Positions 13,661 to 21,584 of a stretch of 29,848 bases of DNA are shown here, piece by piece. Under the pieces are notes generated by a model. That model was not told the origin of the DNA. It did not search any database and worked only from the letters and a program-made list of their open reading frames with translations. A program made the translations under genes and the position numbers. The stretch is from the IMG/VR virus record IMGVR_UViG_3300037584_005912, positions 1-29,848 of that record; one strand, given 5' to 3'. Every line of letters starts with the position of its first letter. The first letter of the stretch is position 1. This DNA is from a virus.

Positions 13661-14611
13661 ATGAAAAACGTTATTATTATTGACGCGTTGAACATGTTTC
13701 TACGCTCTTATGTGATTAGCCCTCACTTAAATAAAAAAGGGTGGCCTGTAGGAGGCACCATTGGCTTCCTAAAGTCTTTACAGAAGGTTGCTAGGGACTT
13801 TGACGCTGATGAGATTATTGTCGCTTGGGATGGCCATGAGGGCTCCGCAAGACGACGTTCAATGAACAAGGACTACAAAGGTGGTCGCAAACCGGTGAGA
13901 TTCAATCGTAGAATGGTTGAGATCCCTGAAGACAAACAGGAGGCTAACAAAGGCTTTCAACAAGTAAGGCTGATGGAGTACCTCAACGAGATGCCTGTTA
14001 TACAACTTGTAGCAGATTTTACAGAAGCAGATGATATCATAGCACTTGTAATTAACCACGAGAGATATGCTGGGTGGAAGAAGACAATCATATCTTCAGA
14101 CAAAGACTTCTTTCAGTTATGTCGAGAAGACGTGCAGATCTATAGACCAATACAAAAAAAGATTGTTACAAGGCAAACGGTCATCGATGAGTTTAAGATC
14201 CACCCCAACAACTTTGCTCTCGCAAGAGCAATCGCTGGTGATTCCTCAGACAATTTACCTGGAATCAAAGGAGCAGGTCTCAAGACAATTGCCAAGAGAT
14301 TCCCGTACTTGATCAGAGAGGAAGAATTCACAACGGCTGACATCATCAGAGATTGTGCCATGAAAGGTAAAAAATTAAAAATTCATGAAAACATTCAATC
14401 TAATGAAAAATTAATAAAAGATAACTATGCGATTATGCAACTGCAATATCCCAACATACGACCGATGAATAGAGAAATTGTCAAGAATGCAATTAACGAC
14501 TTCGAACCGTATTTTGACAAAATAAAATTTTCTCAAATGTTAGCCGAAGATGACGGTCTTTCGCTAAATTTTAATGATTTACAGACTGTTTTTAGAAAAA
14601 TAAAAAGATAG
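13661..14611 (+). CDS. 5'-3' exonuclease / flap endonuclease (RNase H-like)
   Basis: A 316-residue FEN-family nuclease with an N-terminal PIN-like domain. 'IIIDALNMFLRSY' carries the first metal-binding Asp (D8), and 'IIVAWDGHEGSARR' (about 52-65) supplies the next. 'DFTEADDIIA' (about 118-127) and 'IISSDKDFFQL' (about 140-150) complete the acid cluster. 'GDSSDNLPGIKGAGLKTI' (about 192-209) is the helix-3-turn-helix that grips DNA. It resembles T4 RNase H and Pol I 5' nuclease, removing RNA primers and flaps during lagging-strand synthesis. The phage family A polymerase lacks this domain, so the activity is supplied separately. It stands alone between two promoters. Confidence 0.92.
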   Translation: MKNVIIIDALNMFLRSYVISPHLNKKGWPVGGTIGFLKSLQKVARDFDADEIIVAWDGHEGSARRRSMNKDYKGGRKPVRFNRRMVEIPEDKQEANKGFQQVRLMEYLNEMPVIQLVADFTEADDIIALVINHERYAGWKKTIISSDKDFFQLCREDVQIYRPIQKKIVTRQTVIDEFKIHPNNFALARAIAGDSSDNLPGIKGAGLKTIAKRFPYLIREEEFTTADIIRDCAMKGKKLKIHENIQSNEKLIKDNYAIMQLQYPNIRPMNREIVKNAINDFEPYFDKIKFSQMLAEDDGLSLNFNDLQTVFRKIKR

Positions 14612-14617
14612 TTTTAC

Positions 14618-14646
14618 TTGACAACTTGACTTGAATAGGTTATATT
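14618..14646 (+). promoter_or_regulatory. Sigma-70 promoter of the helicase-RNR operon
   Basis: TTGACA (14618-14623), 17-base spacer, TATATT (14641-14646). It lacks TG (the bases are GGT), the only intergenic site here with a weakened extended -10. Predicted start near 14653. Confidence 0.8.
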
Positions 14647-14676
14647 TATTCATACACTAAAAATACTGGAGGACAA

Positions 14677-16032
14677 ATGAACGATTTAACATCGAACGAA
14701 ACCTTTGTAAGGTTTGGAAAAAATTTCCAAGAAAAACTATGCCAACTTATGCTTGAAGACAGGCCCTTCTTTGATCAAATCATGGAAGTTCTAGATATCA
14801 GCTTTTTTCAAAGCAAATATCTTCAAGTATTTGCACAGACGCTCATCAACTACAGAAACAAATACAACACTCATCCAAATTCAGAAGTGATGATGTCGTT
14901 GTTGAGAACTGAACTCAATCATCATGATAAAGCCACCGCACAAGCGGTACGGGAGTTTTATGCTCGTATCCACACATCGGATGGCGTAGAAGAAGCTGCG
15001 TTCATCAAAGACAAGGCTATCGACTTCTGTCGTAAGCAAGTATTAAAGGGGGCTATGATCAAGTCTGCATCCCTCCTCAAGTCATCTTCATTTGAAGAAA
15101 TTGAGAAAGTGATCAAGGAGGCCTTAGTTCTTGGAACAGACAACAACTTTGGACACGACTTTCGCAAAGATTTGCTTAAACGTTTTGAACTGGTTTCACG
15201 AGATCCAACTTCAACTGGTTGGCCACGAATGGATGAGATTGTTAAGGGAGGCCTTGGAAAGTCAGAGTTGGGTGTTGTTGTCGCTCCAACTGGTGCTGGT
15301 AAGTCTATGGTGCTCGTGCATCTCGCAACTCAAGCAATCCTTCAAGGCAAGACTGTTGTCTACTATACGCTCGAACTTAAAGATACGGTGGTCGGTCAAA
15401 GATTTGATTGCTGTATCACCGATGTTCCTTTGCAAGAGCACAGAGAAAGACAAAAAGAAATCATAACAAAAATCAAAGATCTTGAAGGTACTCTAATTAT
15501 TAAAGAGTATCCAACAAAGTCTGCATCTGTTCAGACTCTCAAGAACCATATCGAAAAACTTCGCAAGCGTGGTATAGAACCTGATATGGTTCTTGTTGAC
15601 TATGCTGATTTGCTGAGACCAGTGAGGTCATCAAGCGAGAAGAGACATGAACTTGAAGAGACCTATGAGGGACTGCGTGGTTTAGCTCAAACATACGAAT
15701 TTCCAGTTTGGACTGCATCTCAAACTAATCGCGGAGGACTTAATGCAGAGGTTATTACAATGGAGGCAATATCTGAAGCATTTAACAAATGCTTTGTCGC
15801 TGACTTCATTTTCTCTCTTTCACGAACAGTTCAAGACAAGCAAGCAAACAAAGGAAGGCTATTCGTTGCTAAGAATAGGAACGGACCTGACGGTCTTGTA
15901 TTTGACGCTTTTGTTGATTGGTCCACAGTCTCAATCAAAATTTTAGACAGAGATGAGACGGCTGAAAAAATGCAGACAACAGCAGAGCAAATGCAAATGC
16001 TAAAAGATAAATATGCAAAAATGGGGCAATAA
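14677..16032 (+). CDS. dnaB: DnaB/gp41-type replicative helicase
   Basis: A 451-residue protein with a helical N-terminal domain (1-150) and a RecA-like motor. Walker A is 'APTGAGKS' (203-210), followed by 'YYTLELKD' (229-236) with catalytic E233. 'MVLVDYADLL' (304-313) is Walker B, and 'TASQTNRGG' (346-354) is the H3/H4 sensor with Q349. It unwinds DNA 5'-3' on the lagging strand as a hexamer. It is somewhat shorter at the N-terminus than bacterial DnaB and closer to T4 gp41. GGAGG precedes the ATG, and its stop overlaps the RNR start (TAATG). No primase gene is visible in the window. Confidence 0.93.
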   Translation: MNDLTSNETFVRFGKNFQEKLCQLMLEDRPFFDQIMEVLDISFFQSKYLQVFAQTLINYRNKYNTHPNSEVMMSLLRTELNHHDKATAQAVREFYARIHTSDGVEEAAFIKDKAIDFCRKQVLKGAMIKSASLLKSSSFEEIEKVIKEALVLGTDNNFGHDFRKDLLKRFELVSRDPTSTGWPRMDEIVKGGLGKSELGVVVAPTGAGKSMVLVHLATQAILQGKTVVYYTLELKDTVVGQRFDCCITDVPLQEHRERQKEIITKIKDLEGTLIIKEYPTKSASVQTLKNHIEKLRKRGIEPDMVLVDYADLLRPVRSSSEKRHELEETYEGLRGLAQTYEFPVWTASQTNRGGLNAEVITMEAISEAFNKCFVADFIFSLSRTVQDKQANKGRLFVAKNRNGPDGLVFDAFVDWSTVSIKILDRDETAEKMQTTAEQMQMLKDKYAKMGQ

Positions 16033-17960
16033 TGGAAGCATCATCAACTTACACTCTCGAAGAAAGAGAGTACTTTAGAAAATTAACACAGGAGAGTAGC
16101 AGAATGAATTTGGAAAAAGAGATCTTGTCGGATATAACGGTCCACATGAAGTATGCAAGATATCTCGAAGATAAACAACGTCGAGAAAATTGGGACGAGT
16201 TAGTGACTCGCAATATGGAGATGCACATTAAAAAGTTTCCACACATTGAAACACAAATTAGAGAAAATTATAAGATGGTATTTGACAAAAAAGTCTTACC
16301 CTCAATGAGAAGCATGCAGTTTGGAGGTAAGCCTATTGAGGTATCTCCCAACCGTGTGTTTAATTGTGCATTTGCCCCTGCTGATGATCCTCGAGTATTC
16401 GGAGAGATCATGTTTTTACTTTTAGGTGGAACTGGTGTTGGATATTCTGTGCAAAAACATCACGTCGATAGTTTACCCGAAATCCATAGACCCTCAGCGA
16501 AAAGAACAAGAAGATTTTTAGTTGGGGACTCAATTGAAGGCTGGGCTGATTCTGTAAAAGCGTTAGTGATGTCATACTTTAAAGGTACATCACGACTACG
16601 TTTTGACTTCTCAGACATCCGTCCAAAAGGTGCGAGACTAGTTACCTCGGGCGGAAAGGCACCCGGCCCACAACCACTTCGCGAGTGCCTAGTAAAAGTA
16701 GAGGGAATCTTAGATGCTAAAGAAAATGGTGACAAACTCACTCCTATTGAGGTGCATGACATCATCTGCCATATTGCGGATGCGGTTCTCGCTGGAGGTA
16801 TCCGTCGTGCTGCTCTCATTTCTTTGTTCAGTGCTGATGATGAAGACATGCTTTCGGCCAAGTCAGGGGCATGGTGGGAACTCAACCCGCAAAGAGGAAG
16901 AGCAAACAACTCTGTAGTCATAATGAGACACAGAATTGACGAGCCAACTTTTAAAAACATTTGGAAGAGAGTCGAAGAGTCACGCTCCGGAGAGCCTGGG
17001 TTTTATTTTTCTAACGATAAAGAGTGGGGATGTAACCCTTGTTGCGAAATAGGTCTCCGACCTTTTCAGTTTTGCAATTTGACAGAGATTAACGTATCTA
17101 ATGTTCGAACGCAAAAAGAGTTAGAGGAAAGAGCAAAAGCTGCTTCTTTCATTGGGACCCTTCAGGCATCTTACACTGACTTTCACTATCTTCGTCCTAT
17201 TTGGCAGAGAACAACTGAGAAAGATTCTTTGATTGGAGTTTCAATGACGGGTATTGCCTCTGGTGGAGTTCTCAAGCTTGATCTTAAATCAGCCGCTGAT
17301 CAAGTAAAGATTGTTAATAAAAAAGTAGCAGAGCAAATTGGCATTAAGCCCGCAGCAAGAACCACTTCTGTAAAGCCTGCAGGCACAACATCGCTGACAC
17401 TTGGAACTTCAAGCGGTATCCACGCGTGGCATAACGACTATTATATACGCAGATTACGCGTAGGAAAGAATGAGGCTATCTATTCATATCTCGTCAATAA
17501 CCTGCCTGAGTTGGTCGAGGACTGCCGTTTCCGACCACATGACACTGCTATCCTTTCTGTTCCTCAAAAAGCTCCTGAAGGGGCAATAACACGCCACGAA
17601 ACAGCACTTGATTTGCTGGAGAGAGTAAAGAAAGTTTCTAATGAATGGATTAAGCCCGGTCACATTGATGGCAACAATACACACAATGTTTCTGCGACCA
17701 TTACAATCAAAGATGATGAGTGGGAAACAGTTGGAGATTGGATGTGGATTAACAGAAATGTTTACAATGGATTATCAGTTTTGCCACACGATGGTGGCAC
17801 CTATGTACAGGCACCTTTTGAAGATTGTGATAAAGAAACTTACGAAAGAATGCTTGAATTGGTAAAAAACGTTGACTTAGACCTAATTACAGAAGTTACA
17901 GATGAAACTGATTTAAGTGGAGAAATCGCATGCAGCGGTGGATCCTGTGAAATTTTTTAG
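16032..17960 (+). CDS. nrdJ: Class II (adenosylcobalamin-dependent) ribonucleotide reductase
   Basis: A 642-residue RNR that makes deoxynucleotides using B12 as radical source. 'VFNCAFAPADD' (about residues 107-117) carries the first redox Cys, and 'LLLGGTGVGYSVQ' follows. 'NPCCEI...FQFCNLTEIN' (about 334-352) holds the thiyl-radical Cys with the C-N-L-x-E signature and its redox partner. 'TTSVKPAGTTSLTLGTSSGIH' is the phosphate-binding loop region. The C-terminal 'CSGGSC' (C634, C639) is the reducing pair, with the CxxxxC spacing of monomeric RTPR-type class II enzymes. No small subunit or activase is present, as expected. It is about 100 residues shorter than the Lactobacillus enzyme. It implies a host that makes or imports B12. 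Confidence 0.93.
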   Translation: MEASSTYTLEEREYFRKLTQESSRMNLEKEILSDITVHMKYARYLEDKQRRENWDELVTRNMEMHIKKFPHIETQIRENYKMVFDKKVLPSMRSMQFGGKPIEVSPNRVFNCAFAPADDPRVFGEIMFLLLGGTGVGYSVQKHHVDSLPEIHRPSAKRTRRFLVGDSIEGWADSVKALVMSYFKGTSRLRFDFSDIRPKGARLVTSGGKAPGPQPLRECLVKVEGILDAKENGDKLTPIEVHDIICHIADAVLAGGIRRAALISLFSADDEDMLSAKSGAWWELNPQRGRANNSVVIMRHRIDEPTFKNIWKRVEESRSGEPGFYFSNDKEWGCNPCCEIGLRPFQFCNLTEINVSNVRTQKELEERAKAASFIGTLQASYTDFHYLRPIWQRTTEKDSLIGVSMTGIASGGVLKLDLKSAADQVKIVNKKVAEQIGIKPAARTTSVKPAGTTSLTLGTSSGIHAWHNDYYIRRLRVGKNEAIYSYLVNNLPELVEDCRFRPHDTAILSVPQKAPEGAITRHETALDLLERVKKVSNEWIKPGHIDGNNTHNVSATITIKDDEWETVGDWMWINRNVYNGLSVLPHDGGTYVQAPFEDCDKETYERMLELVKNVDLDLITEVTDETDLSGEIACSGGSCEIF

Positions 17961-17968
17961 GAGAAAGT

Positions 17969-18169
17969 ATGAGAGAAGAACTTGAACAAATTGTTAAAGA
18001 ACTACAACAAACTTTGATGGACCTTGACAAAGTTGATGCCGGAGCCTATGGCTATAAATCTGCCGCACCTCGTGTAAGAAAGGTTTTAATGGAATCAACC
18101 AAAAAAATTAAGGACCTAAGAACCGAAGTTCAAAACAAGAAAAAAGAACACGAATCAAAAGATAATTAA
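17969..18169 (+). CDS. Small basic protein, Hc1/histone H1-like
   Basis: A 66-residue, helical, Lys/Arg-rich protein. 'YKSAAPRVRKVLMESTKKI' and 'KDLRTEVQNKKKE' resemble the N-terminal domain of Hc1-type histone H1-like proteins, with their K-A-A-x-R-x-R-K-x-L...L-A-K-x-I-R-x-E-I-Q pattern. Those bind and compact DNA. The match is by memory of the pattern and is moderate; a generic coiled coil is the alternative. It lies 8 bases after the RNR gene with GGAG upstream, last in the helicase-RNR operon. Confidence 0.5.
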   Translation: MREELEQIVKELQQTLMDLDKVDAGAYGYKSAAPRVRKVLMESTKKIKDLRTEVQNKKKEHESKDN

Positions 18170-18178
18170 CTTTACCCC

Positions 18179-18207
18179 TTGACATCGTGCCCTAAACGTG
18201 TTATACT
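18179..18207 (+). promoter_or_regulatory. Sigma-70 promoter of the groES-like operon, inside a palindrome
   Basis: TTGACA (18179-18184), 17-base spacer, TGT-TATACT (hexamer 18202-18207). Predicted start near 18214, inside the right arm of the palindrome at 18194-18224. Confidence 0.85.
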
Positions 18208-18228
18208 ATGTGTATAACACGTTTTTTT
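18194..18228 (+). terminator. Perfect 13-bp inverted repeat with T-run: terminator overlapping a promoter
   Basis: AAACGTGTTATAC (18194-18206), loop TATGT, GTATAACACGTTT (18212-18224), ending in seven T (18222-18228). Read-through RNA from the RNR operon can form the hairpin. RNA begun at the overlapping promoter starts within the right arm and cannot. The dyad could instead be a repressor operator over the -10. Confidence 0.72.
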
Positions 18229-18242
18229 ATTATGGAGGTATT

Positions 18243-18533
18243 ATGGAATTTAAACCATTTAACAAGCATTTGTGGATTAAACCACAAGAAGAAAAAGAAA
18301 ACAAAGAAGACCCTTTGTTTGTCATGCCCGATGAGTACAAACCACCAAAGTCCCCTTATGTGATAGGCGAAATCATGGACATGGCTGAGGATTGTACAAT
18401 CGATCTTTTACCGGGAGAAACAGTAATAGTGGAAAGATCTACAATTCAAGAAATAAAAGGCAATTTCGAAACTATTTACGTGGTTAAAGAAAACTATGTT
18501 TATGGGAGATTGTTTGATGAGACTAACGAGTAA
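18243..18533 (+). CDS. groES: GroES/gp31-like co-chaperonin
   Basis: A 96-residue protein; ATG 18243 is chosen for GGAGG upstream, and an earlier in-frame start falls before the predicted transcription start. The GroES plan is visible: 'FKPFNKHLWIKPQEE' is the first strand, then a mobile-loop region (about 20-38), and 'VIGEIMDMAED' is the G-x-V/I strand. 'LLPGETVIVERSTIQEI' matches V-x-x-G-D-x-V-x-F, and 'IYVVKENYVYGRL' the closing strand. Like T4 gp31, it would cap host GroEL for folding phage proteins such as the major capsid protein. Cyanophage and other marine phage genomes carry similar genes. Overlaps the next gene by 17 bases. Confidence 0.78.
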   Translation: MEFKPFNKHLWIKPQEEKENKEDPLFVMPDEYKPPKSPYVIGEIMDMAEDCTIDLLPGETVIVERSTIQEIKGNFETIYVVKENYVYGRLFDETNE

Positions 18534-19395
18534 AAAATTAAAAGGATTAATTCTTGAAGTCCTGTCCGAAGAAAGAGAAGTCAATCATCTCGAAGAAGCC
18601 AAAATGGATGAATTAACGGAATTATGCTTTCTAGGTAGAGATGGACCGCCCACCAAAGCTAAACAATCAACCCACACACTCGCTACATGTAAATTGCGAG
18701 GTGATAAATATTATTTAAAGTTTACTGAAAATTTTCACTGGATGAGCAAAACAGATAGATCAATGCAGCTAGCAGTTGAATTCCTTGCTTACAAAATTTA
18801 TCAGCTTTATCCGTCTAACGCACCGGAAAATATTGAAATTGTTTCAGATCCATCTCAAAAAAGAATTGGACTTGCAACAAGAGAAGTTAAAGGCGTCCCC
18901 GGACGAAGTGTAGATTTCAAGCAGTGGGTTGATTCGATTTCTGGTGGTGCTATGGTTGATATATTTTTAGCGAACTGGGACGTCAAGAATACAAACAATT
19001 TTGTTGTTGACACTGAAACTAATATCGCGTCTAGAGTAGATCCAGGTGGTGCCCTTACTTTTCGTGCACAGGGTGGTAGAAAGGGAGATAACTTTTCACC
19101 AAGAGCAGGTGAACTAAATACAATGACAGATCCATCAGATCGTAGAACTTCTGGGTTTTTGTTGTCCGAAGTTGACACCAAGAAAGCTGCTTCTGCATTC
19201 CTATCTGTTGAGTGGAACCAGATTTATAACACCATAGGTGAAGCGTACTCAGAGGTTGAAAAAGAACTGATCAATGCTGACTTGTCTGATCAAGTTGGAG
19301 CTTGGAAACAGGAAGTATCAGAAATTGTAGAAAAATTAAGAACAAGACATGCTGATGTAAAAGAACATTGCGAGTATGTCATGACGCAACCTTGA
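18517..19395 (+). CDS. HipA/PI3K-like kinase-fold protein with shared leader
   Basis: A 292-residue protein starting 'MRLTSKKLKGLILEVLSEE', a version of the shared leader; ATG 18517 is preferred for that reason and for GGGAG upstream. 'KYYLKFTEN' (64-72) offers the ATP-binding Lys (K68). 'QLAVEFLAYKIYQL' (84-97) has a helix Glu. 'DIFLANWDVKNTNNFVV' (148-164) has D155 and N160/N161, as in the catalytic loop of HipA and PI3/4-kinases. 'RVDPGGALTFRAQG' (173-186) has the metal Asp D175. It could phosphorylate host proteins or lipids after ejection, or act in head assembly. The kinase call is by motif and order; substrate unknown. It overlaps the groES-like gene, so it is co-expressed. Confidence 0.6.
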   Translation: MRLTSKKLKGLILEVLSEEREVNHLEEAKMDELTELCFLGRDGPPTKAKQSTHTLATCKLRGDKYYLKFTENFHWMSKTDRSMQLAVEFLAYKIYQLYPSNAPENIEIVSDPSQKRIGLATREVKGVPGRSVDFKQWVDSISGGAMVDIFLANWDVKNTNNFVVDTETNIASRVDPGGALTFRAQGGRKGDNFSPRAGELNTMTDPSDRRTSGFLLSEVDTKKAASAFLSVEWNQIYNTIGEAYSEVEKELINADLSDQVGAWKQEVSEIVEKLRTRHADVKEHCEYVMTQP

Positions 19396-19405
19396 GGAAA
19401 AATAA

Positions 19406-20020
19406 ATGAAATTAAGAGTAATACTAACAGAAGCGAAAGCAGTAAAGTACAACAGGGTCTTAGAAATACTTAAGGGTAAAGACCCAAGCGTAAGAACTAT
19501 TGGAATTATGTCAGGCCAAAATCCAATGGCAAAAAAATCAACAGATCTAGACAACAAATACCTAAAGAAAGATTTGGAAGGCGATCTGAGTTCCGCAGGA
19601 CTTAAATATGTTCGCATCGGAGGTAAGTTTGCTGGTATTTTTGAGCAATCAGTACTTGTTATCAACCCAAGTCAATCTGACTTAGAAAAGCTAAATAGAA
19701 AATATGGACAGTGGGGATTCCTTTGGGGAGAAAAGTTTACAATTGAACCAGGAAATGATACGATGCTATACGAAATGTTCGAAATGGAGTATGATGACCC
19801 AGAAAAGGGAGTAGAAAGATCAGCTCGAGGATTCCACAGAGCCCCAGGGTCAGACGCAGTATCTTTAGTTTACGACCACTCCCAAATGGCTCAAGCAGGA
19901 GATGACTACTCATTCATCCCTAAAGCTACCAAAGGCAATGAAGAATCTAAGGTAGGAAAGAAATTTAATATTCCTGTATACGAAGAATATGACCCACGGG
20001 GGATCGATGAGAGAAATTGA
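19406..20020 (+). CDS. DUF3293-like protein with N-terminal leader
   Basis: A 204-residue protein beginning 'MKLRVILTEAKAVKYNRVLE'. The L-T-E/A step looks like a T4-type prohead-protease site (I/L-x-E before A). The body has 'GIMSGQNPMAKK...N' (about 33-51), 'LEGDLSSAGLKYV', 'FEQSVLVINPSQSDLEKL' and 'YGQWGFLWGEKF'. These match the order of DUF3293 features: T-x-x-NP, N, L-x-x-x-L-x-x-x-G, E-x-S-x-L-V, and the F/Y-G-Q strand. The function of that family is unknown. GAGG precedes the ATG. The end overlaps the ThyX start. Confidence 0.5.
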   Translation: MKLRVILTEAKAVKYNRVLEILKGKDPSVRTIGIMSGQNPMAKKSTDLDNKYLKKDLEGDLSSAGLKYVRIGGKFAGIFEQSVLVINPSQSDLEKLNRKYGQWGFLWGEKFTIEPGNDTMLYEMFEMEYDDPEKGVERSARGFHRAPGSDAVSLVYDHSQMAQAGDDYSFIPKATKGNEESKVGKKFNIPVYEEYDPRGIDERN

Positions 20021-20723
20021 ACTGTATGCTGATGGTATCGGCAAAGTTTCTTATGTGCAGCATGTTGGCGATGATAAAATGATTGCTAATGCTGCCCGCG
20101 TTTCTTTTGGGCAAGACAACACAAAGCCTTTGACCAAGAGAGACGAAAAACTAATTAAATATTTAATCGAACACAAACACACGTCACCATTTGAACACAA
20201 CTCAATTACATTCCTGTTTGAGGTTCCAATGTTCGTAAGGTCTCAACACATGAGACACAGAACGTGGGCATACAATGAAATATCTAGGCGATATACGGAA
20301 GTTGACATGAAGTTCTACGAGCCAAAACAATTTAGAACTCAACACAAAAGCAATCGTCAGGCATCCAATGCGGATGAATTGGCTGATCCATTAATCAAGT
20401 GGAGACATCCCGAAGCATCGTTTGATTCAGATATTCCAGCATCTAAGATTATCAAAAAACATCATTCGCAAAGTCTTAGATTGTTTGACGACCTCATAGA
20501 GGCAGGAGTCTGCCGTGAACAAGCCAGAGGTGTACTGCCACAAAATCTTTATGCTAAGTATTATGGTACCGTAAATCTGAGCAACCTACTTAAGTTCGTG
20601 GACTTGAGAATTCATGAGGGTGCTCAATGGGAAATACAAAAAGTCGCAGAGGCGTGTCTAGACATCGCAACAGAAATTTGGCCGTTCTCCGCTGGTGCGT
20701 ACCGTGAATCAAGAGGGGCCTAA
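20007..20723 (+). CDS. thyX: Flavin-dependent thymidylate synthase
   Basis: A 238-residue ThyX, converting dUMP to dTMP with FAD, NADPH and methylene-folate. The family signature RHRx7S is present as 'RHRTWAYNEIS', followed by RRY. 'EHKHTSPFEHNSITFLFEVP' is the upstream FAD/dUMP region, and 'CREQARGVLPQNLYAKYYGT' is the substrate-binding helix with the conserved R-x-x-L-P. ATG 20007 is chosen for GGGGGA upstream; it aligns with the usual start. With the class II RNR it feeds phage DNA synthesis. It lies among leader-peptide genes, with overlaps on both sides, so it is transcribed with them. Confidence 0.95.
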   Translation: MREIELYADGIGKVSYVQHVGDDKMIANAARVSFGQDNTKPLTKRDEKLIKYLIEHKHTSPFEHNSITFLFEVPMFVRSQHMRHRTWAYNEISRRYTEVDMKFYEPKQFRTQHKSNRQASNADELADPLIKWRHPEASFDSDIPASKIIKKHHSQSLRLFDDLIEAGVCREQARGVLPQNLYAKYYGTVNLSNLLKFVDLRIHEGAQWEIQKVAEACLDIATEIWPFSAGAYRESRGA

Positions 20724-20940
20724 TTTTAACAAAGGTGACCTTGTAGTCTTGCAGGATCCTGATAGAATAACAACGCTTGGCGGTTTGGGTGTTATTATCA
20801 GCGATCCTGTTTTAGTTTTTATAAACGATTGGGAAAATGTTTGTGAATTCCCATCTGAATTCTGGTGTTATGATGTTTATGCTGATGGGCAACTATTTAA
20901 ACAAGTACCACAACAGATGATTCGGAGCTTAAAACAATGA
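20704..20940 (+). CDS. Small SH3/KOW-like protein
   Basis: A protein of about 78 residues that starts inside the end of thyX. No ATG is available: GTG 20704 or GTG 20695 are the options, and neither has a clear ribosome site, so it probably depends on coupled translation. 'FNKGDLVVLQDPDR' and 'GLGVIISDPVLVF' give the same GDLV...G-x-G-V-I barrel start as the tandem genes at 6412-7008 and those at 29269-29660. It ends 'VPQQMIRSL'. Function is unknown. Confidence 0.6.
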   Translation: MNQEGPNFNKGDLVVLQDPDRITTLGGLGVIISDPVLVFINDWENVCEFPSEFWCYDVYADGQLFKQVPQQMIRSLKQ

Positions 20941-21584
20941 AATTGAGATTGAAAATATTGACAGAGAGTAGGTACCGTGGCCTATACGAAATAACAGGAA
21001 TCCAACCTGGGTCCATCGACTTGTTCATTAAACATTTTGTAGATATAGGTATGGAAGTGCAAAATGCTCGCCGTGATTTTTTTACTGGCACATTCGGTGA
21101 CCAAATTGATTCACTCACCGATGCAGATATACCCAGAACATCCTCTAGAGGATATGGAAGTGCACTTGACAAGGTCAAGGTTGCTTTACGCTCTGGGACA
21201 TCACACTGGTACAACCAAGTTTTCGGATCGGACATGGCTGACTTCGTTATCGAAGCAAAGGTTCTCATGTACTTAACCGAACTCGCAGAAGGTTTAGAGA
21301 GAATTGGGTACGAGACTATTACCGGTGAAGAGTTCAATGCATTACCCACCGCTGATAAGAACTTGGTATTTGAAAAACACTTCCTTGAAGACCACCTCGA
21401 CAGTTTTATCAATGACCACGTAAAAATGAATTCGATGAATACCACAGGCTTTCTAGACAATCCGGGAGTAGGTGCTGGACTATACGGTCAAATGAAAGAC
21501 TGGTATATGTCAACAGCAGGAGCCGATGTTCTAGGTGAAAAAATTAAAGAGCTTCTATCGATGGTACCTCAGAGGGCAGTTTGA
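20937..21584 (+). CDS. Leader-peptide protein of unknown function
   Basis: A 215-residue protein whose ATG overlaps the preceding stop (ATGA), with GGAG upstream. It begins 'MKLRLKILTESRYRGLYE', very like the start of the 19406 protein (MKLRVILTEA). L-T-E/S again fits a T4-type prohead-protease site. The body is helical and acidic and has no recognised motif. 'RGYGSALDKVKVALRSGTSH' and 'VIEAKVLMYLTELAEGL' are the clearest helices. Packaging in the capsid is inferred from the leader alone. Confidence 0.55.
   Translation: MKLRLKILTESRYRGLYEITGIQPGSIDLFIKHFVDIGMEVQNARRDFFTGTFGDQIDSLTDADIPRTSSRGYGSALDKVKVALRSGTSHWYNQVFGSDMADFVIEAKVLMYLTELAEGLERIGYETITGEEFNALPTADKNLVFEKHFLEDHLDSFINDHVKMNSMNTTGFLDNPGVGAGLYGQMKDWYMSTAGADVLGEKIKELLSMVPQRAV

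Noticed and set aside
16277-16310. TTGACA in the RNR gene as a promoter
   Set aside because: No -10-like hexamer 16-18 bases downstream. Similar stray TTGACA copies near 11266, 13251, 18016, 21166 and 23367 also failed this test.
16460-16960. 166-codon open frame on the minus strand inside the RNR gene
   Set aside because: It is antisense to a well-conserved enzyme, has no ribosome site or promoter, and its composition reflects the opposite strand.
20897-21460. 187-codon minus-strand open frame opposite the 20937 gene
   Set aside because: The + strand frame has a ribosome site, coupling to neighbours and the shared leader; the minus frame has none.
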